Positions 41,917 through 50,589 of a stretch of 64,000 nucleotides of DNA are shown here, piece by piece. The stretch comes from Actinoplanes lobatus (GTDB lineage: Bacteria > Actinomycetota > Actinomycetes > Mycobacteriales > Micromonosporaceae). The position numbers and the translations under genes were made by a program. The DNA lies in contig NZ_JACHNC010000001.1 in assembly GCF_014205215.1 (NCBI RefSeq), positions 2,051,001 to 2,115,000 on the forward strand, read 5' to 3'. The stretch's first letter is position 1; the number at the start of each line of letters is the position of its first letter. The notes under the pieces were generated by a model. The model saw only the letters and a list, made by a program, of their open reading frames with translations. It ran no database searches and was not told the origin of the DNA.

Positions 41917-44574
41917 TCACCCCCTCGCGTTGGCGATTAACTGGTCGACGCGGACCCACGAGCGGATGAGCCGGCGGAACTCGCGTTCGCCGCCGCGGAT
42001 GTCGACGATCACGCGCACGGTCTGTCCGCCTCCGCCGCCGTGGCCGGATCCGCGGAGCGGTTCGACCGTGGCGCCGGCGGGCAGCCACACGGTTTCGGGG
42101 CCGCGTTCACCGACGTGGGCCAGCCCGGCGCCGACCGCGCGGCCGCCGGTGGCCAGGTACGGGATGTTGGGGGTGTTGAGGGTGACGGATGGGATGTTCA
42201 TGCCGAGCACGGAGCCGCCGCCGAGCGTGAGCGAGAAGTTGTTCCAGAGCCCGATCACGTAGTTGAGCGCGTTGCGGAAACCGGAGCGCAGCGCGCCCCA
42301 CATGCCCGACAAGCTGCTCGACACCCGGCCCGGCAGGTTACGCACGAACCCGACGAAGGAATCCCAGCGGCCGCGCGCCCACGTGATCCCGCGCCCGATC
42401 GGGTCGGCGATCATGTGGTAGAACCGCGGGAAGTTGACGCGTACCCAGCTCCAGCCGGCCCGCGCGGCGGACCACACGGCGTTGAACGCGCCGGTGACGA
42501 TCCGCCGGAACGTGGTCGATCGGGTCCACAGCAGATAGAGGCCGGCCGCTACCGCAACGATCGCGATGACGATCAGCCCGAGGGGGTTGGCGGACATCGC
42601 GATGTTGAGCAGCCACTGACCGGCCGTCGCCGCGCGGGTGGCGATCGTGGTGGCCACCAGCGCGGCGCGCTGGGCGACCAGCGCGGCCGTCCCGCGAATG
42701 CGGGCCACCACGCCGATGTTGCCGGCCGCCGTGTTGGCACCGGTCGCCGCGGTGTTCGCCCCGGTCGATGCGGTGGCCGACGTCATCGCCGCTGTGTTGG
42801 CCCGGAGCGCACTGGACAGCCGCCAATGCACCGCAACCTCAGCGATCCTGAGCGGGATGCCGACCGCCGCGGCCGTGTTCGCGGCGACCTGACTTGCCTT
42901 GTAGACCAGGAAGCCGCCGGCGACGTACGGCAGCAGCTCGGCGAGCGCGCCGGTGTGGCCGGCCAGAAACCCCAACGCGACCCGGGTGACGTTCAGGGTG
43001 TCGGCGAGGGATCCGCCGGCGCCGTCGGCCGTGGTCGCGGAGGTGGCGAAGTTGCTGACGCCGGACGCGAGGATCGGGAACAGGCTGACGACGCTCGACA
43101 GGATCACGCGGAGCCCGGCGAAGAACGCGGAGATCTTCGCCTGTCCCTGGGTGGAGTTGAGGAACGCCCGGAGCCTGCCGGTCATCGCCGTGAGGGTGGC
43201 CAGCAGCGTCCGGCCGGAGTCGGCTCCGCCGCCGCGCAGCAGCGCGGCAACGATGCCGATCGTGTTCCCGGCGATCGTGCCGAGCTGTCGGATAGCGGTG
43301 GTGCCGTTGCGGAACCATCCGGCCATGCGCTCGGAGTCGCGGGCCGCGGTGCTCCAGCGGTTGAACCGGTTCGCCAGCTGTAGCACCCATCCGGCGATCT
43401 CGGGCAGGTAGGCCGAGCCGACTACGCCCCAGGTGCGGAACGCGGAGATGATTGGCGCGACCGCCCGGGCCAGGATGCCGGCCGCCCGGTTGGTATTGCC
43501 GAGCGTCGCATTGACGTCGGCAACGAACCGGCGGGAGCCGACTAGCTTCGCGGACTCCCGGCCGGCCAGATTGAAGCTGCCGGCAAGCTCGACTAGGCGG
43601 GTGCGGGCGACCGGCAGATAGGCCCCGGACAGCATGCGCAGATCCGCGGCGGCACCCTGCCAAAACCGGTTCTGCACGGAGCGGGTTACGCCGTCCCACG
43701 CCGGTTTGAGCTGCAAGAGCGTCAGCACGACCGCGCGCGCCGCGGGGGCGAGCTTGGCCAGGGCCGCGGCTTGGGCGTTGACGCCGCCGCCTCCGCCGCC
43801 GGCGCCCTGGCGTGCCCGGTTGAGCGCTTCCTGAGCTGCTTTGACCTGTTCGAGGGCGGCGCGTTCGCGGTCCTTGGCCTGCTTGACCTCGTCGCTTCCC
43901 TCGACTCCGTCGCGGGTGGCCTTGGCCTGCTCGTTCTTGAGTTCCTGGGTTCGCTTCTTGGCCTGATCGAGCGCGAACTCTTGTTGCCGGACGGCGAGTT
44001 CGGCATCGCGGTACGCGTCGGCCGCGTCCGGGCCGGTCATCATCGACGCCTCTTCGAGCCGCTTACGGGCATCGGCGAGCGCGTTGGTGGCCGATTCCTC
44101 GTCGAGTTGGGCGCCCTCGACCTGGTCGCGGTAGGACGCGATGCGGTCGGCCGCTTCCTTGCGCGCGGTGTTGAGTGCTTCCTGGGCGGTCTTGGCGTCG
44201 CGCTGGGCCTGGGCGAGGCGGCGCTCGGCGCCGGCGACGTCGCCGAGTACTCGGCCGGCGCCGCCGCCGGCCGCGCCGGTGCTCTTGAGCGCGGCAGCCA
44301 TGCCGGAAAAGCCCATGCCGAGCGTGAGCACGCTGGCGACGCCGGCCGCGCCGATCGACGGCAGCAGACCGAGCAGGCTGATCGCTGGCGCCACCGCGGA
44401 CGCCAGTCCGACGGCGTGCGCGGCCGCAGATGCGAACGCGGCGCCTAGCGCCAGTTGGGCGGCCGCGGCGAGTAGCGACGCCGCGCGCACGCGGCGGCTG
44501 ACGTTCTCGACGACGCCGGACGCCCGGTCCTTGCCGATGATGTTGAACAGCAGGGAGGTATCCGCCACGATCAC
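41917..44574 (-). CDS. Tail tape measure protein
   Basis: 885 residues, GTG start. Ala-rich N-terminal hydrophobic stretch (AAAAQLALGAAFASAAAHAVGLASAVAP), a long coiled coil (RLAQAQRDAKTAQEALNTAR, ARKEAADRIASY, KAKDRERAALEQVKAAQEAL), several membrane-like segments (WLLNIAMSANPLGLIVIAIVAVAAGLYLL) and a C-terminal region with Gly/Asn-rich NIPYLATGGRAVGAGLAHVGERGPE, a motif common at the ends of tape measures. Its length sets tail length; by the usual rule of about 0.15 nm per residue the tail would be about 130 nm, an estimate only. It follows gpG/gpGT. Confidence 0.95.
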   Translation of the reverse strand: MIVADTSLLFNIIGKDRASGVVENVSRRVRAASLLAAAAQLALGAAFASAAAHAVGLASAVAPAISLLGLLPSIGAAGVASVLTLGMGFSGMAAALKSTGAAGGGAGRVLGDVAGAERRLAQAQRDAKTAQEALNTARKEAADRIASYRDQVEGAQLDEESATNALADARKRLEEASMMTGPDAADAYRDAELAVRQQEFALDQAKKRTQELKNEQAKATRDGVEGSDEVKQAKDRERAALEQVKAAQEALNRARQGAGGGGGGVNAQAAALAKLAPAARAVVLTLLQLKPAWDGVTRSVQNRFWQGAAADLRMLSGAYLPVARTRLVELAGSFNLAGRESAKLVGSRRFVADVNATLGNTNRAAGILARAVAPIISAFRTWGVVGSAYLPEIAGWVLQLANRFNRWSTAARDSERMAGWFRNGTTAIRQLGTIAGNTIGIVAALLRGGGADSGRTLLATLTAMTGRLRAFLNSTQGQAKISAFFAGLRVILSSVVSLFPILASGVSNFATSATTADGAGGSLADTLNVTRVALGFLAGHTGALAELLPYVAGGFLVYKASQVAANTAAAVGIPLRIAEVAVHWRLSSALRANTAAMTSATASTGANTAATGANTAAGNIGVVARIRGTAALVAQRAALVATTIATRAATAGQWLLNIAMSANPLGLIVIAIVAVAAGLYLLWTRSTTFRRIVTGAFNAVWSAARAGWSWVRVNFPRFYHMIADPIGRGITWARGRWDSFVGFVRNLPGRVSSSLSGMWGALRSGFRNALNYVIGLWNNFSLTLGGGSVLGMNIPSVTLNTPNIPYLATGGRAVGAGLAHVGERGPETVWLPAGATVEPLRGSGHGGGGGQTVRVIVDIRGGEREFRRLIRSWVRVDQLIANARG

Positions 44575-44584
44575 CCCCGCGTGT

Positions 44585-45237
44585 TCAGTTGTCGGCCGCC
44601 GCTTGCTGGTCGGCTTTGGCGCGTAGGTCGTCGATGTAGGCGACGGCCTGCAACACCTGCTCGTAGGTCAGCTCGGAAAGCCGGTACGGCGGGATATGCA
44701 GGGTTTCGGCTATCGCGATCCAGTACCGGGCGACCAGGTCAGCGAAGGGGCTTTTCCCGGGCCGGCCGCGCCGGCGACCGGCTGCTCGTCGCCCCCGGTG
44801 ATCTCGTCGTCGTCGCGCACCGGGCCGACGTCAACGACGTCGTCGGGGTGCTCGGCGCGCCACTCGGCGACCTGCATGTCGATCGCGGCGAGCGCCAGGT
44901 CGACGTCGTCAGGGTCGACGGCACCGGCCTGCGCGAGCTTGAGCACCTGGGCGCGCTGCTCGGCGAGCTCGCCGAGATCCATGGACAGGATGAGCTCCCC
45001 GTCGGCGACCTCGACCTCGTCGAACTTCAAGTACGGGTGCCGGCGCCGCAGGAACGTCCACAGCAGCGCCCGGCGGGCGAGCATGTTGCCCTTGAGTAGC
45101 CGTTCCCGGTAGTCGGTGCCGTAGTCCATGCCGGTACGCCGCTCGATGGCCTCGATCTCCGGCGACCGCAGCGTCTGCAACCGGAACTCGAAGACCTCCG
45201 GCGTCTCCTGCCCGGCGGGGTGGTAAGTGAGCAGCAA
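44585..45237 (-). CDS. Tail assembly chaperone gpGT (frameshift product)
   Basis: The gpG reading continues through a -1 shift at GGGAAAA (minus strand; plus 44752-44758) into a frame reading SPFADLVARYWIAIAETLHI, then PPYRLSELTYEQVLQAVAYI, to a stop at 44585. The shifted part has no own start or ribosome site, yet its codon use is as expected for a gene. The gpG/gpGT pair is conserved in siphoviruses just upstream of the tape measure, where it helps assemble the tape measure and tail tube. Start shared with gpG. Confidence 0.85.
44710..45237 (-). CDS. Tail assembly chaperone gpG
   Basis: About 175 residues from TTG 45237, chosen because AGAGG lies 8 nt upstream and the conserved part begins there (LLTYHPAGQETPEVFEFR); the frame also runs further upstream inside the gp10-like gene. 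It has the helical, acidic C-terminus typical of gpG (ELAEQRAQVLKLAQAGAVDP, MQVAEWRAEHPDDVVDV). Its own stop at 44710 is 42 nt after the GGGAAAA slippery site, so most ribosomes make gpG and some make gpGT. Confidence 0.8.
   Translation of the reverse strand: MLLTYHPAGQETPEVFEFRLQTLRSPEIEAIERRTGMDYGTDYRERLLKGNMLARRALLWTFLRRRHPYLKFDEVEVADGELILSMDLGELAEQRAQVLKLAQAGAVDPDDVDLALAAIDMQVAEWRAEHPDDVVDVGPVRDDDEITGGDEQPVAGAAGPGKAPSLTWSPGTGSR
44752..44758 (-). promoter_or_regulatory. Programmed -1 frameshift slippery site
   Basis: G-GGA-AAA in the gpG frame is a canonical X-XXY-YYZ heptamer. Slipping one base back joins gpG to the open frame that ends at 44585. Confidence 0.85.
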
Positions 45238-45250
45238 CGCGGGACCTCTT

Positions 45251-45736
45251 TCAGTGGATGCGGGAAGCGATGCGGTCGGCCATGTCATCCATGGCCTCGT
45301 GACAGGCTGCGGCGTAGCGCGGCCGGCCGGCCTGGAGGGTGTTCTCGAAGTACGGCTGTCCGCGCTGGGTGACCTCCCCGCGGCCGTACACCGGGCGGCG
45401 AAAGGTGCGCTGATTGAAGCGTTTCGCCGCGTTGTGGAAGCCGCGCGGCATGGTGTTCTTGCCGATGGCGATCCGTACACCGGTGGTCTTGCCGGCGAGC
45501 AGCACGTCGACGCGTACGGCCTGGGCGATGGCGCGGCGGATGCTGCCGCCACGGCGGGGGCCGCCGCGCGAGGGGATGGCCATCACCCGGGCACGGACCG
45601 CGGCCGCGCCGGGGTCGGCCGCCTGTTTGAGGTTGCGGGCCAACTGCCGGCGAAACCGCGCGGATCCTTCGGTTTCTAGCGCCCGGGCGAGCCGGGCGAG
45701 CGCGTCGGGCAGGTCGGTCGTGTAGCCGGCCGGCAT
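45251..45736 (-). CDS. HK97 gp10-like neck/tail completion protein
   Basis: 161 residues. The RARVMAIPSRGGPRRGGSIRRAIAQAV segment, VRIAIGKNTMPRGFHNAAKR and the C-terminal YFENTLQAGRPRYAAACHEAMDDMADRI fit the HK97 gp10 / minor-tail-Z family, which sits at the head-tail joint. Here it lies after the tail-tube-like genes rather than before them, which is a minor rearrangement relative to the HK97 order. Confidence 0.7.
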   Translation of the reverse strand: MPAGYTTDLPDALARLARALETEGSARFRRQLARNLKQAADPGAAAVRARVMAIPSRGGPRRGGSIRRAIAQAVRVDVLLAGKTTGVRIAIGKNTMPRGFHNAAKRFNQRTFRRPVYGRGEVTQRGQPYFENTLQAGRPRYAAACHEAMDDMADRIASRIH

Positions 45737-45739
45737 CGG

Positions 45740-45997
45740 CTACCCGCCGGGGGCCGCGGGTGGGGTCCAGCCGAGCGACGTGAGAACCGCGGCCGTGGCC
45801 GCGTCGACAACAACCTCGGCGTCGCCGAGCTCCAGGTTGGCGCGCCGGGTGACCACGAACCGCAGCTCCAGCCGCGGGGGCCGGCCCGGCGCAGCGCGCA
45901 GGTCGACGCCGGACAGGATGCCGGCCGGCACCGGGACGCCATCGAGCGACACGGCGGCATCGGATCCGGTGCCGACGATCGCGACCTCAGCGCGCAT
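45740..45997 (-). CDS. Small structural-module protein of unknown function
   Basis: 85 residues from ATG 45997, overlapping the stop of the upstream tail-tube-like gene (TGATG). Strand-rich: AEVAIVGTGSDAAVSLDGVP, PGRPPRLELRFVVTRRANLE, LGDAEVVVDAATAAVLTSLGW. No family recognised; the location suggests a tail accessory protein. Confidence 0.6.
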   Translation of the reverse strand: MRAEVAIVGTGSDAAVSLDGVPVPAGILSGVDLRAAPGRPPRLELRFVVTRRANLELGDAEVVVDAATAAVLTSLGWTPPAAPGG

Positions 45998-46419
45998 CAG
46001 GACGTCGCCCGAGCGATCGCGCCGGACGTGGCCCACGAGATATCGAACTTGTTGACGCCACCGACGTCCGCGGCGATCGCGGAGTAGCCCTTCGGAAAGA
46101 CGAAGCCTGTCCATCGCGGGTTGGATGGCCCGACGGCGCCGGCGTCGGGCTGCACGGCGAACGGGATCGGGACGCGCCCGATAACCCAATTCCACATCTT
46201 TTCGTCCAGGTCACCGCCGGTGTAGTCGTTGAAAAATCCGGCGTTGACCTTGCCGTCGAGTAAACCGCCCGTGCGCCGCTTCCACACTCCGCCGAATACG
46301 GTGACGTCGAGTTCGTCGGACTCGATCGGCATTTCGAGCTTGGATGCCTTGGACGCGAGCCCGGTAGTTCCGCCGAGCTCGATCAAGCAGTTGGTCAGGA
46401 CCAGGATGCCGGTAGGCAC
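45997..46419 (-). CDS. Tail-tube-like protein 2
   Basis: 140 residues, GTG start with AAGGAGG at good spacing. The segment from TNCLIELGGTTGLASKASKL to FGGVWKRRTGGLLDGKVNAGFF aligns with the start of the larger tail protein next to it (46432-47187), with the shared pattern S-K-x-E-(L/M)-x-(I/P)-E...E-D-x-T-V-F...G-x-L-D-x-K...F. The two are therefore paralogues of the same tail-tube fold. This shorter form lacks the C-terminal domain and may be the major tube subunit. Confidence 0.7.
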   Translation of the reverse strand: MPTGILVLTNCLIELGGTTGLASKASKLEMPIESDELDVTVFGGVWKRRTGGLLDGKVNAGFFNDYTGGDLDEKMWNWVIGRVPIPFAVQPDAGAVGPSNPRWTGFVFPKGYSAIAADVGGVNKFDISWATSGAIARATS

Positions 46420-46431
46420 GCGGGGGCCTCC

Positions 46432-47187
46432 TTACGCGGGCGCGACGCCAAGCGCGCCGCAAAAAAGGAATGAGGGGGAAGTGCCGGCGACCGTCCAGCG
46501 CACGCGAAAATGCGTGTCGGTGAACGGGCCGGCGACGCGCGCCACCTGGGCGCCGATGCCCGTGGCCGGCGCGAACGCGAGGCGCTGCACGGGCGCGGTG
46601 AAACCGGCGACGCTGTCGGACTCGACGACAACCGACAGGGTTGGCGTCGCGGTGCCGGCCACGCTGACCACTTGCAGCGCGGCATACAGGTATTGGCCGG
46701 CCGGGACGGCGCCGGTGAACGGCACGTCGACGCCGGCGCCGTTGGCGCTGCGCGCGGTGGTGTGTGGATGGGCGACGGTGCCGCGGATCAGCGGCCACGA
46801 TCCGGAGATCGCGCCGTCGAACGGGGCTGGTTTGCCGTAGTCGCCGAACACCTGATATTTCGCGGTGAGCGCTTGGGTGAACCAGCAGATATCGCCGGGG
46901 GCACCCTTGCCGCGCACGAACGACCAGGCGTTGACGGTGCCGAGCTGCGACCACAGCGCGTTGTCGACCTTGCTGGGGTCGCCCGCGGTCCAAAATCCCG
47001 AGAACGCGGCCTTGGAGTCGAGCACCGTGCCGCGCCGGGCGCGCCACCCGGCATCGGCAGGGTTGTCCGGCTCGAACACGGTGGCGTCGAACTCTTCGGC
47101 CTCAATGGACAGCTCGACCTTGTTGGACCGGCCGGAGAAGTTGACGCCGTTGCCGAATATCCTGGCGTCGATGAGCACGTCGGGCAT
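46432..47187 (-). CDS. Tail-tube-like protein 1 with C-terminal domain
   Basis: 251 residues from ATG 47187, overlapping the stop of the upstream gene (TGATG). The first 90 residues (DARIFGNGVNFSGRSNKVEL, SIEAEEFDATVFEPDN, WRARRGTVLDSKAAFSGFW) match the paralogue at 45997. The remaining part is a separate beta-sandwich (TAKYQVFGDYGKPAPFDGAI, VPFTGAVPAGQYLYAALQVV). Possibly a decorated tail tube subunit or a terminator-like second form. Confidence 0.7.
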   Translation of the reverse strand: MPDVLIDARIFGNGVNFSGRSNKVELSIEAEEFDATVFEPDNPADAGWRARRGTVLDSKAAFSGFWTAGDPSKVDNALWSQLGTVNAWSFVRGKGAPGDICWFTQALTAKYQVFGDYGKPAPFDGAISGSWPLIRGTVAHPHTTARSANGAGVDVPFTGAVPAGQYLYAALQVVSVAGTATPTLSVVVESDSVAGFTAPVQRLAFAPATGIGAQVARVAGPFTDTHFRVRWTVAGTSPSFLFCGALGVAPA

Positions 47188-47639
47188 CAGCCGCTCCGCC
47201 CCCAAACGCGCACCTCGAACCGGGCGCCGTAGTAGGTGACGCCGGCGACGTCGTACATGCCGTAACCGGTACGGCGCTCGACGACCAGCGCGTCAACGAC
47301 ACCGCCGAGCGTCCGGTCGGCTTCCAACGCGGCCTTGATCGAACTCGGGCCGTGCGAACGCAGCAACAGCCGCAACAGTTCGTGTGCGGCTTCCGCGGCA
47401 CCGGAGCGGGCGACGTAGACACGGCAGGTGATCAGACCGGTCTCGATCGCACTGCCGGTGTCGTCGCTGAAACTCTGGTCGCCGTCGATGGCGATCTCGC
47501 CGACCTCAAAGCTCGGCGGGTCGACATGTTCCGGCGCCCATCCGTGCGCTAGCAGGTGCCGCGGTGTGCCGTCCGGGCCGGGGTAGGTGCAGCCGGCCGC
47601 GGCCGCGGCCAGACCGGCAGCGATAGCGGAGTAGTCCAC
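47187..47639 (-). CDS. Tail completion/terminator-like protein
   Basis: 150 residues, GTG start. Position between the connector and tail tube genes, its length and the pattern (IDGDQSFSDDTGSAIETGLI, CRVYVARSGAAEAAHELLRLLL, TLGGVVDALVVERRTGYGMY, ARFEVRVWG) fit phage tail terminator (gpU-like) proteins. These cap the tail tube and join it to the head. Confidence 0.65.
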   Translation of the reverse strand: MDYSAIAAGLAAAAAGCTYPGPDGTPRHLLAHGWAPEHVDPPSFEVGEIAIDGDQSFSDDTGSAIETGLITCRVYVARSGAAEAAHELLRLLLRSHGPSSIKAALEADRTLGGVVDALVVERRTGYGMYDVAGVTYYGARFEVRVWGRSG

Positions 47640-47651
47640 GCGCGCCCCCTT

Positions 47652-48248
47652 TCAGCCGGCCGATTCGAGGCGGAACGGCTCAAGCAGGGCGCGCACGTCG
47701 GGATCGCTCGCGGCGACCCGAACCGGTCCCCACTCGCCCACACCCGCGGTCCCGTCCGGGCTGTCTTTGCGTAGGTAGAGCCGGGTCGCGAGGAGCTTGG
47801 TTGCCTCGCGGATGTCAGCCGGCACGGCCGGCCATCCCCACTCGGCGGTAATCCGCACGCGGTCAAAACCCCATGCCGCGGGGCCGGCCAGCAGTAACCG
47901 GGCCGGCCGGTCGAAGATCAGCGCGTCGCCCGGTTCGACGTCGTACGCGGTGACCGGTTTCCACTCGCCGCCGCGGCCGGTACGGATCTCCACCAGGGTC
48001 GGCGGGGCCGCCAGGTCCGGCACGAGCAGTTCGTCGCCGTCGTCGCACTCGACCACCCGGCCACGCACCCGCAACGACAACGCGGTCAGCGCGCTCCGGT
48101 AGAAGATCCGGTTACCACAATAGGTCTCCACCGCACGGGAAGCGGATTCGAGCGCGTTGACGAGCAACGCTTCACGGCCGGTGTCCGGGCCGGCGGACAT
48201 ACCGAGCTTGAGCAGTTGAAGCGGGTAATACAGCACCGGGTCAGCCAT
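47652..48248 (-). CDS. Head-tail connector (gp6-like)
   Basis: 198 residues from ATG 48248. The N-terminal helical part (LLVNALESASRAVETYCGNR) and the middle beta part (LVEIRTGRGGEWKPVTAYDV, WGFDRVRITAEWGWPAVPAD) with C-terminal IREATKLLATRLYLRKDS match the phage gp6-type head-tail connector family, where a helical N-terminus and the (W/Y)GWPAVP motif are common. It forms the ring below the portal. Confidence 0.8.
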   Translation of the reverse strand: MADPVLYYPLQLLKLGMSAGPDTGREALLVNALESASRAVETYCGNRIFYRSALTALSLRVRGRVVECDDGDELLVPDLAAPPTLVEIRTGRGGEWKPVTAYDVEPGDALIFDRPARLLLAGPAAWGFDRVRITAEWGWPAVPADIREATKLLATRLYLRKDSPDGTAGVGEWGPVRVAASDPDVRALLEPFRLESAG

Positions 48249-48531
48249 CGGCCTGCCCCGCCGTCCGGGCGCGGCGGCGCTGCCGCATCGGTTCCGCCGG
48301 TACTTCGCCGGCCGGTGCTTCGTCGGCCGGCGGGTCGTCGGCCGGCGGGTCGTCGCCGACGGGTTCGACCGGTACGGCGGCCGGCCGTGTGGTGAACAGA
48401 TCCGGCCAGCCGGACACGATCGGGTCGTCGGCCGGGTACTCGGCGCCACGCTCGACGCGCGATTCCCGGCCATCGGGCAAACCGACGAACGCGGTCACGT
48501 GGGCACGGACAGTGGGCACGGAATCGGGCAT
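48241..48531 (-). CDS. Small head-module protein
   Basis: 96 residues from ATG 48531 with GGAAGGA upstream. N-terminal VRAHVTAFVGLPDGRESRVE and a Pro/Asp/Glu linker (DDPPADDPPADEAPAGEV) followed by a basic C-terminus. It overlaps the connector by 8 nt. It is similar in place to small head-decoration proteins, but its identity is not clear. Confidence 0.55.
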   Translation of the reverse strand: MPDSVPTVRAHVTAFVGLPDGRESRVERGAEYPADDPIVSGWPDLFTTRPAAVPVEPVGDDPPADDPPADEAPAGEVPAEPMRQRRRARTAGQADG

Positions 48532-48945
48532 GCGTGGTCCTTCCGATCGGGCGCAGGAGGGGTGACCCCCGTCGGTGGGTCGCACATCGCTATGGCCGCA
48601 TTGCGGCCTATGACCTGGCACCGTGGCGCAGGAGTCGGGAACGTGCGATGGGCGGCTAGGCCCCGCCGTGTCTTCGGCAATGAAGGCATCGACCAGCGCG
48701 ACGAGCTAACCCACGAGCGTGACGGCGTCATGTGCCGGCACGCGTGGATGGGAGCAGAAATGGGCGTCTGGTCATGGGCCGACATCTGCGGCCCTCGGGG
48801 TTGACCGGTCCTGTCTTGTAGCGCTAGATCTGGGCGGTTCTGGACTCAGCTCGATGTCCGGGTGACATGGACGGGTGGCGCTTTGGACCGAATTTTGGGC
48901 TGCGTCACCGTTGGGAGACCAGGAGCAGTCATCTAAGGTCGGTCC
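48532..48945. other. Intergenic region before the R-M genes
   Basis: About 414 nt between the divergent head-module gene and the methyltransferase. No gene is supported; short frames on both strands lack ribosome sites. The right end holds a good promoter. Confidence 0.5.
48911..48939 (+). promoter_or_regulatory. Promoter of the methyltransferase, probably leaderless
   Basis: TTGGGA at 48911-48916 and TAAGGT at 48934-48939 are 17 nt apart. The GTG start lies 7 nt past the -10, the usual place for transcription to start, so the mRNA is likely leaderless. Confidence 0.6.
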
Positions 48946-50589
48946 GTGACTCTTGCAGCTCCCCACATCCGAAACTACGGCGAAGTCTTCACACGCCGGT
49001 GGGTGGTCGAAGCTCTACTTGATCTTACCGGGTTCACTACAGATCATGATCTCGGTTCTATGCGTCTGGTAGAGCCGTCGTGTGGCTCCGGCGCGTTCCT
49101 CGGCCCCGCCATTGAGCGCCTCATCGTGAGCGCCAAGGTAAATGGACGCGATCTCACGGACCTTGGTGGGGCCATCCGTGCTTATGATCTCCAACTTGAG
49201 CACGTGGACGCCAGCCGAGCGCTTTGCCGAAGTTTGCTGCTGACAGCCGGTACCTCCCCGTCTGCGGCGGAGGCGTTGGCTCGGGAGTGGGTAACGCATG
49301 ACGACTTCCTGCTTGCCGACATCAGCGGAAATGATGCTGACGTTGTCATCGGAAATCCGCCGTATATTCGCTACGATGATCTCTCGGACGATCTTGCCGC
49401 TCTGTATCGCAGCAGATGGCCCACAATGCGTGGTCGAGGCGACATCTATGTGGGGTTCATCGAGCGGTCACTACGGCTACTAAAGCCTGGAGGCACGGTC
49501 GGCTTCATCTGTGCCGATCGCTGGATGCGCAACCAGTACGGTGCCGGCTTGCGAGAGTTCGTGGCGAGCCACTACGCAGTCGAGAACGTCTGGACGATGC
49601 ATGACGTTGACGCGTTCGAGGCCCAGGTGTCGGCATACCCGGCAATCACGGTGCTTGGCAACCATGCGCAGTCATCCGTCTTCGTCGCTGACACGACTGC
49701 CGATTTCGGGGCCGCCACCGCATCTGCTCTTGTGAAAGCCGCCCGGGATGAGGCGGTTAAGGAGTTCTCCGATTTCGGAGTGAAAGCCCATCGGCTCCCG
49801 CACTGGTTCGATGGCGGCGAGCTGTGGCCCACCGGCTCCCCTGCCCGTCTGGCGCTTATTGAGCACCTCAACGACACTTTCGGCCCGCTTCATGATCCGA
49901 CCGCAGGAACCAAGGTCTCCATCGGTGTCGCGACAGGCGCGGACAAGGTGTTCATCACTCGGGATCCCTCGGTTGTTGAACCAGAGCGCGTTCTCCCTTT
50001 AGCGATGCGCCGTGATCTTATGTCTGGCACGTTCGATTGGCAGGGCAACTATCTAATTAATCCGTGGGCGGAGGATGGATCCCTTGTGCCCCTTGCCGAC
50101 TACCCTCGGATGGCAGCCCACTTTTCCAGTCACCCTAGCCTGCGTGAGAGATTTGTAGCGAAGAAGGATCGATTGTCCTGGTACCGCACAATCGACAAAG
50201 TGCAAGCAGGCCTCACCGGCAGACCCAAACTTCTTCTCCAGGACATGAAGACAACGATCCATCCAGTACTCGAACAGGGTGGCCACTACCCACACCACAA
50301 CTTGTACTACGTTGTCTCTGATGCCTGGGACTTGGAAGTCCTCGGCGGCATTCTCTTGTCTCGAATCTCTCAAGCTTTCATCGAGGCCTACTGCGTGAAA
50401 ATGCGCGGCGGCACTCTCCGCTTTCAAGCCCAGTACCTCAAGCGTATTAGAGTGCCTCACCCGGACAGCATCGACGTTGACACCGCAGATTCTCTACGTG
50501 CCGCGTTCCGGGACCGGGACGTCGACGCGGCGACCCATGCGGCAGCAGCCGCGTACGCCATCGATCTCAAGGAGTACGATCTTGCCTGA
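48946..50589 (+). CDS. PaeR7I/XhoI-like N6-adenine DNA methyltransferase
   Basis: 547 residues, GTG start. N-terminal motif I LVEPSCGSGAFL and catalytic GNPPY at 136-140 are those of gamma-class N6-adenine methyltransferases. The C-terminal half holds the target-recognition region (KKDRLSWYRTIDKVQAGLTG, HHNLYYVVSDAWDLEVLGGI). Order and content match the M.PaeR7I type, paired here with a PaeR7I-like nuclease. The likely target is CTCGAG, inferred from the partner. GC is lower than the phage late genes, and it lies on the opposite strand between capsid and connector genes. Confidence 0.88.
   Translation: MTLAAPHIRNYGEVFTRRWVVEALLDLTGFTTDHDLGSMRLVEPSCGSGAFLGPAIERLIVSAKVNGRDLTDLGGAIRAYDLQLEHVDASRALCRSLLLTAGTSPSAAEALAREWVTHDDFLLADISGNDADVVIGNPPYIRYDDLSDDLAALYRSRWPTMRGRGDIYVGFIERSLRLLKPGGTVGFICADRWMRNQYGAGLREFVASHYAVENVWTMHDVDAFEAQVSAYPAITVLGNHAQSSVFVADTTADFGAATASALVKAARDEAVKEFSDFGVKAHRLPHWFDGGELWPTGSPARLALIEHLNDTFGPLHDPTAGTKVSIGVATGADKVFITRDPSVVEPERVLPLAMRRDLMSGTFDWQGNYLINPWAEDGSLVPLADYPRMAAHFSSHPSLRERFVAKKDRLSWYRTIDKVQAGLTGRPKLLLQDMKTTIHPVLEQGGHYPHHNLYYVVSDAWDLEVLGGILLSRISQAFIEAYCVKMRGGTLRFQAQYLKRIRVPHPDSIDVDTADSLRAAFRDRDVDAATHAAAAAYAIDLKEYDLA

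Noticed and set aside
48499..48804. 101-residue plus-strand frame before the R-M genes
   Set aside because: No ribosome site and overlaps the head-module gene in antisense.
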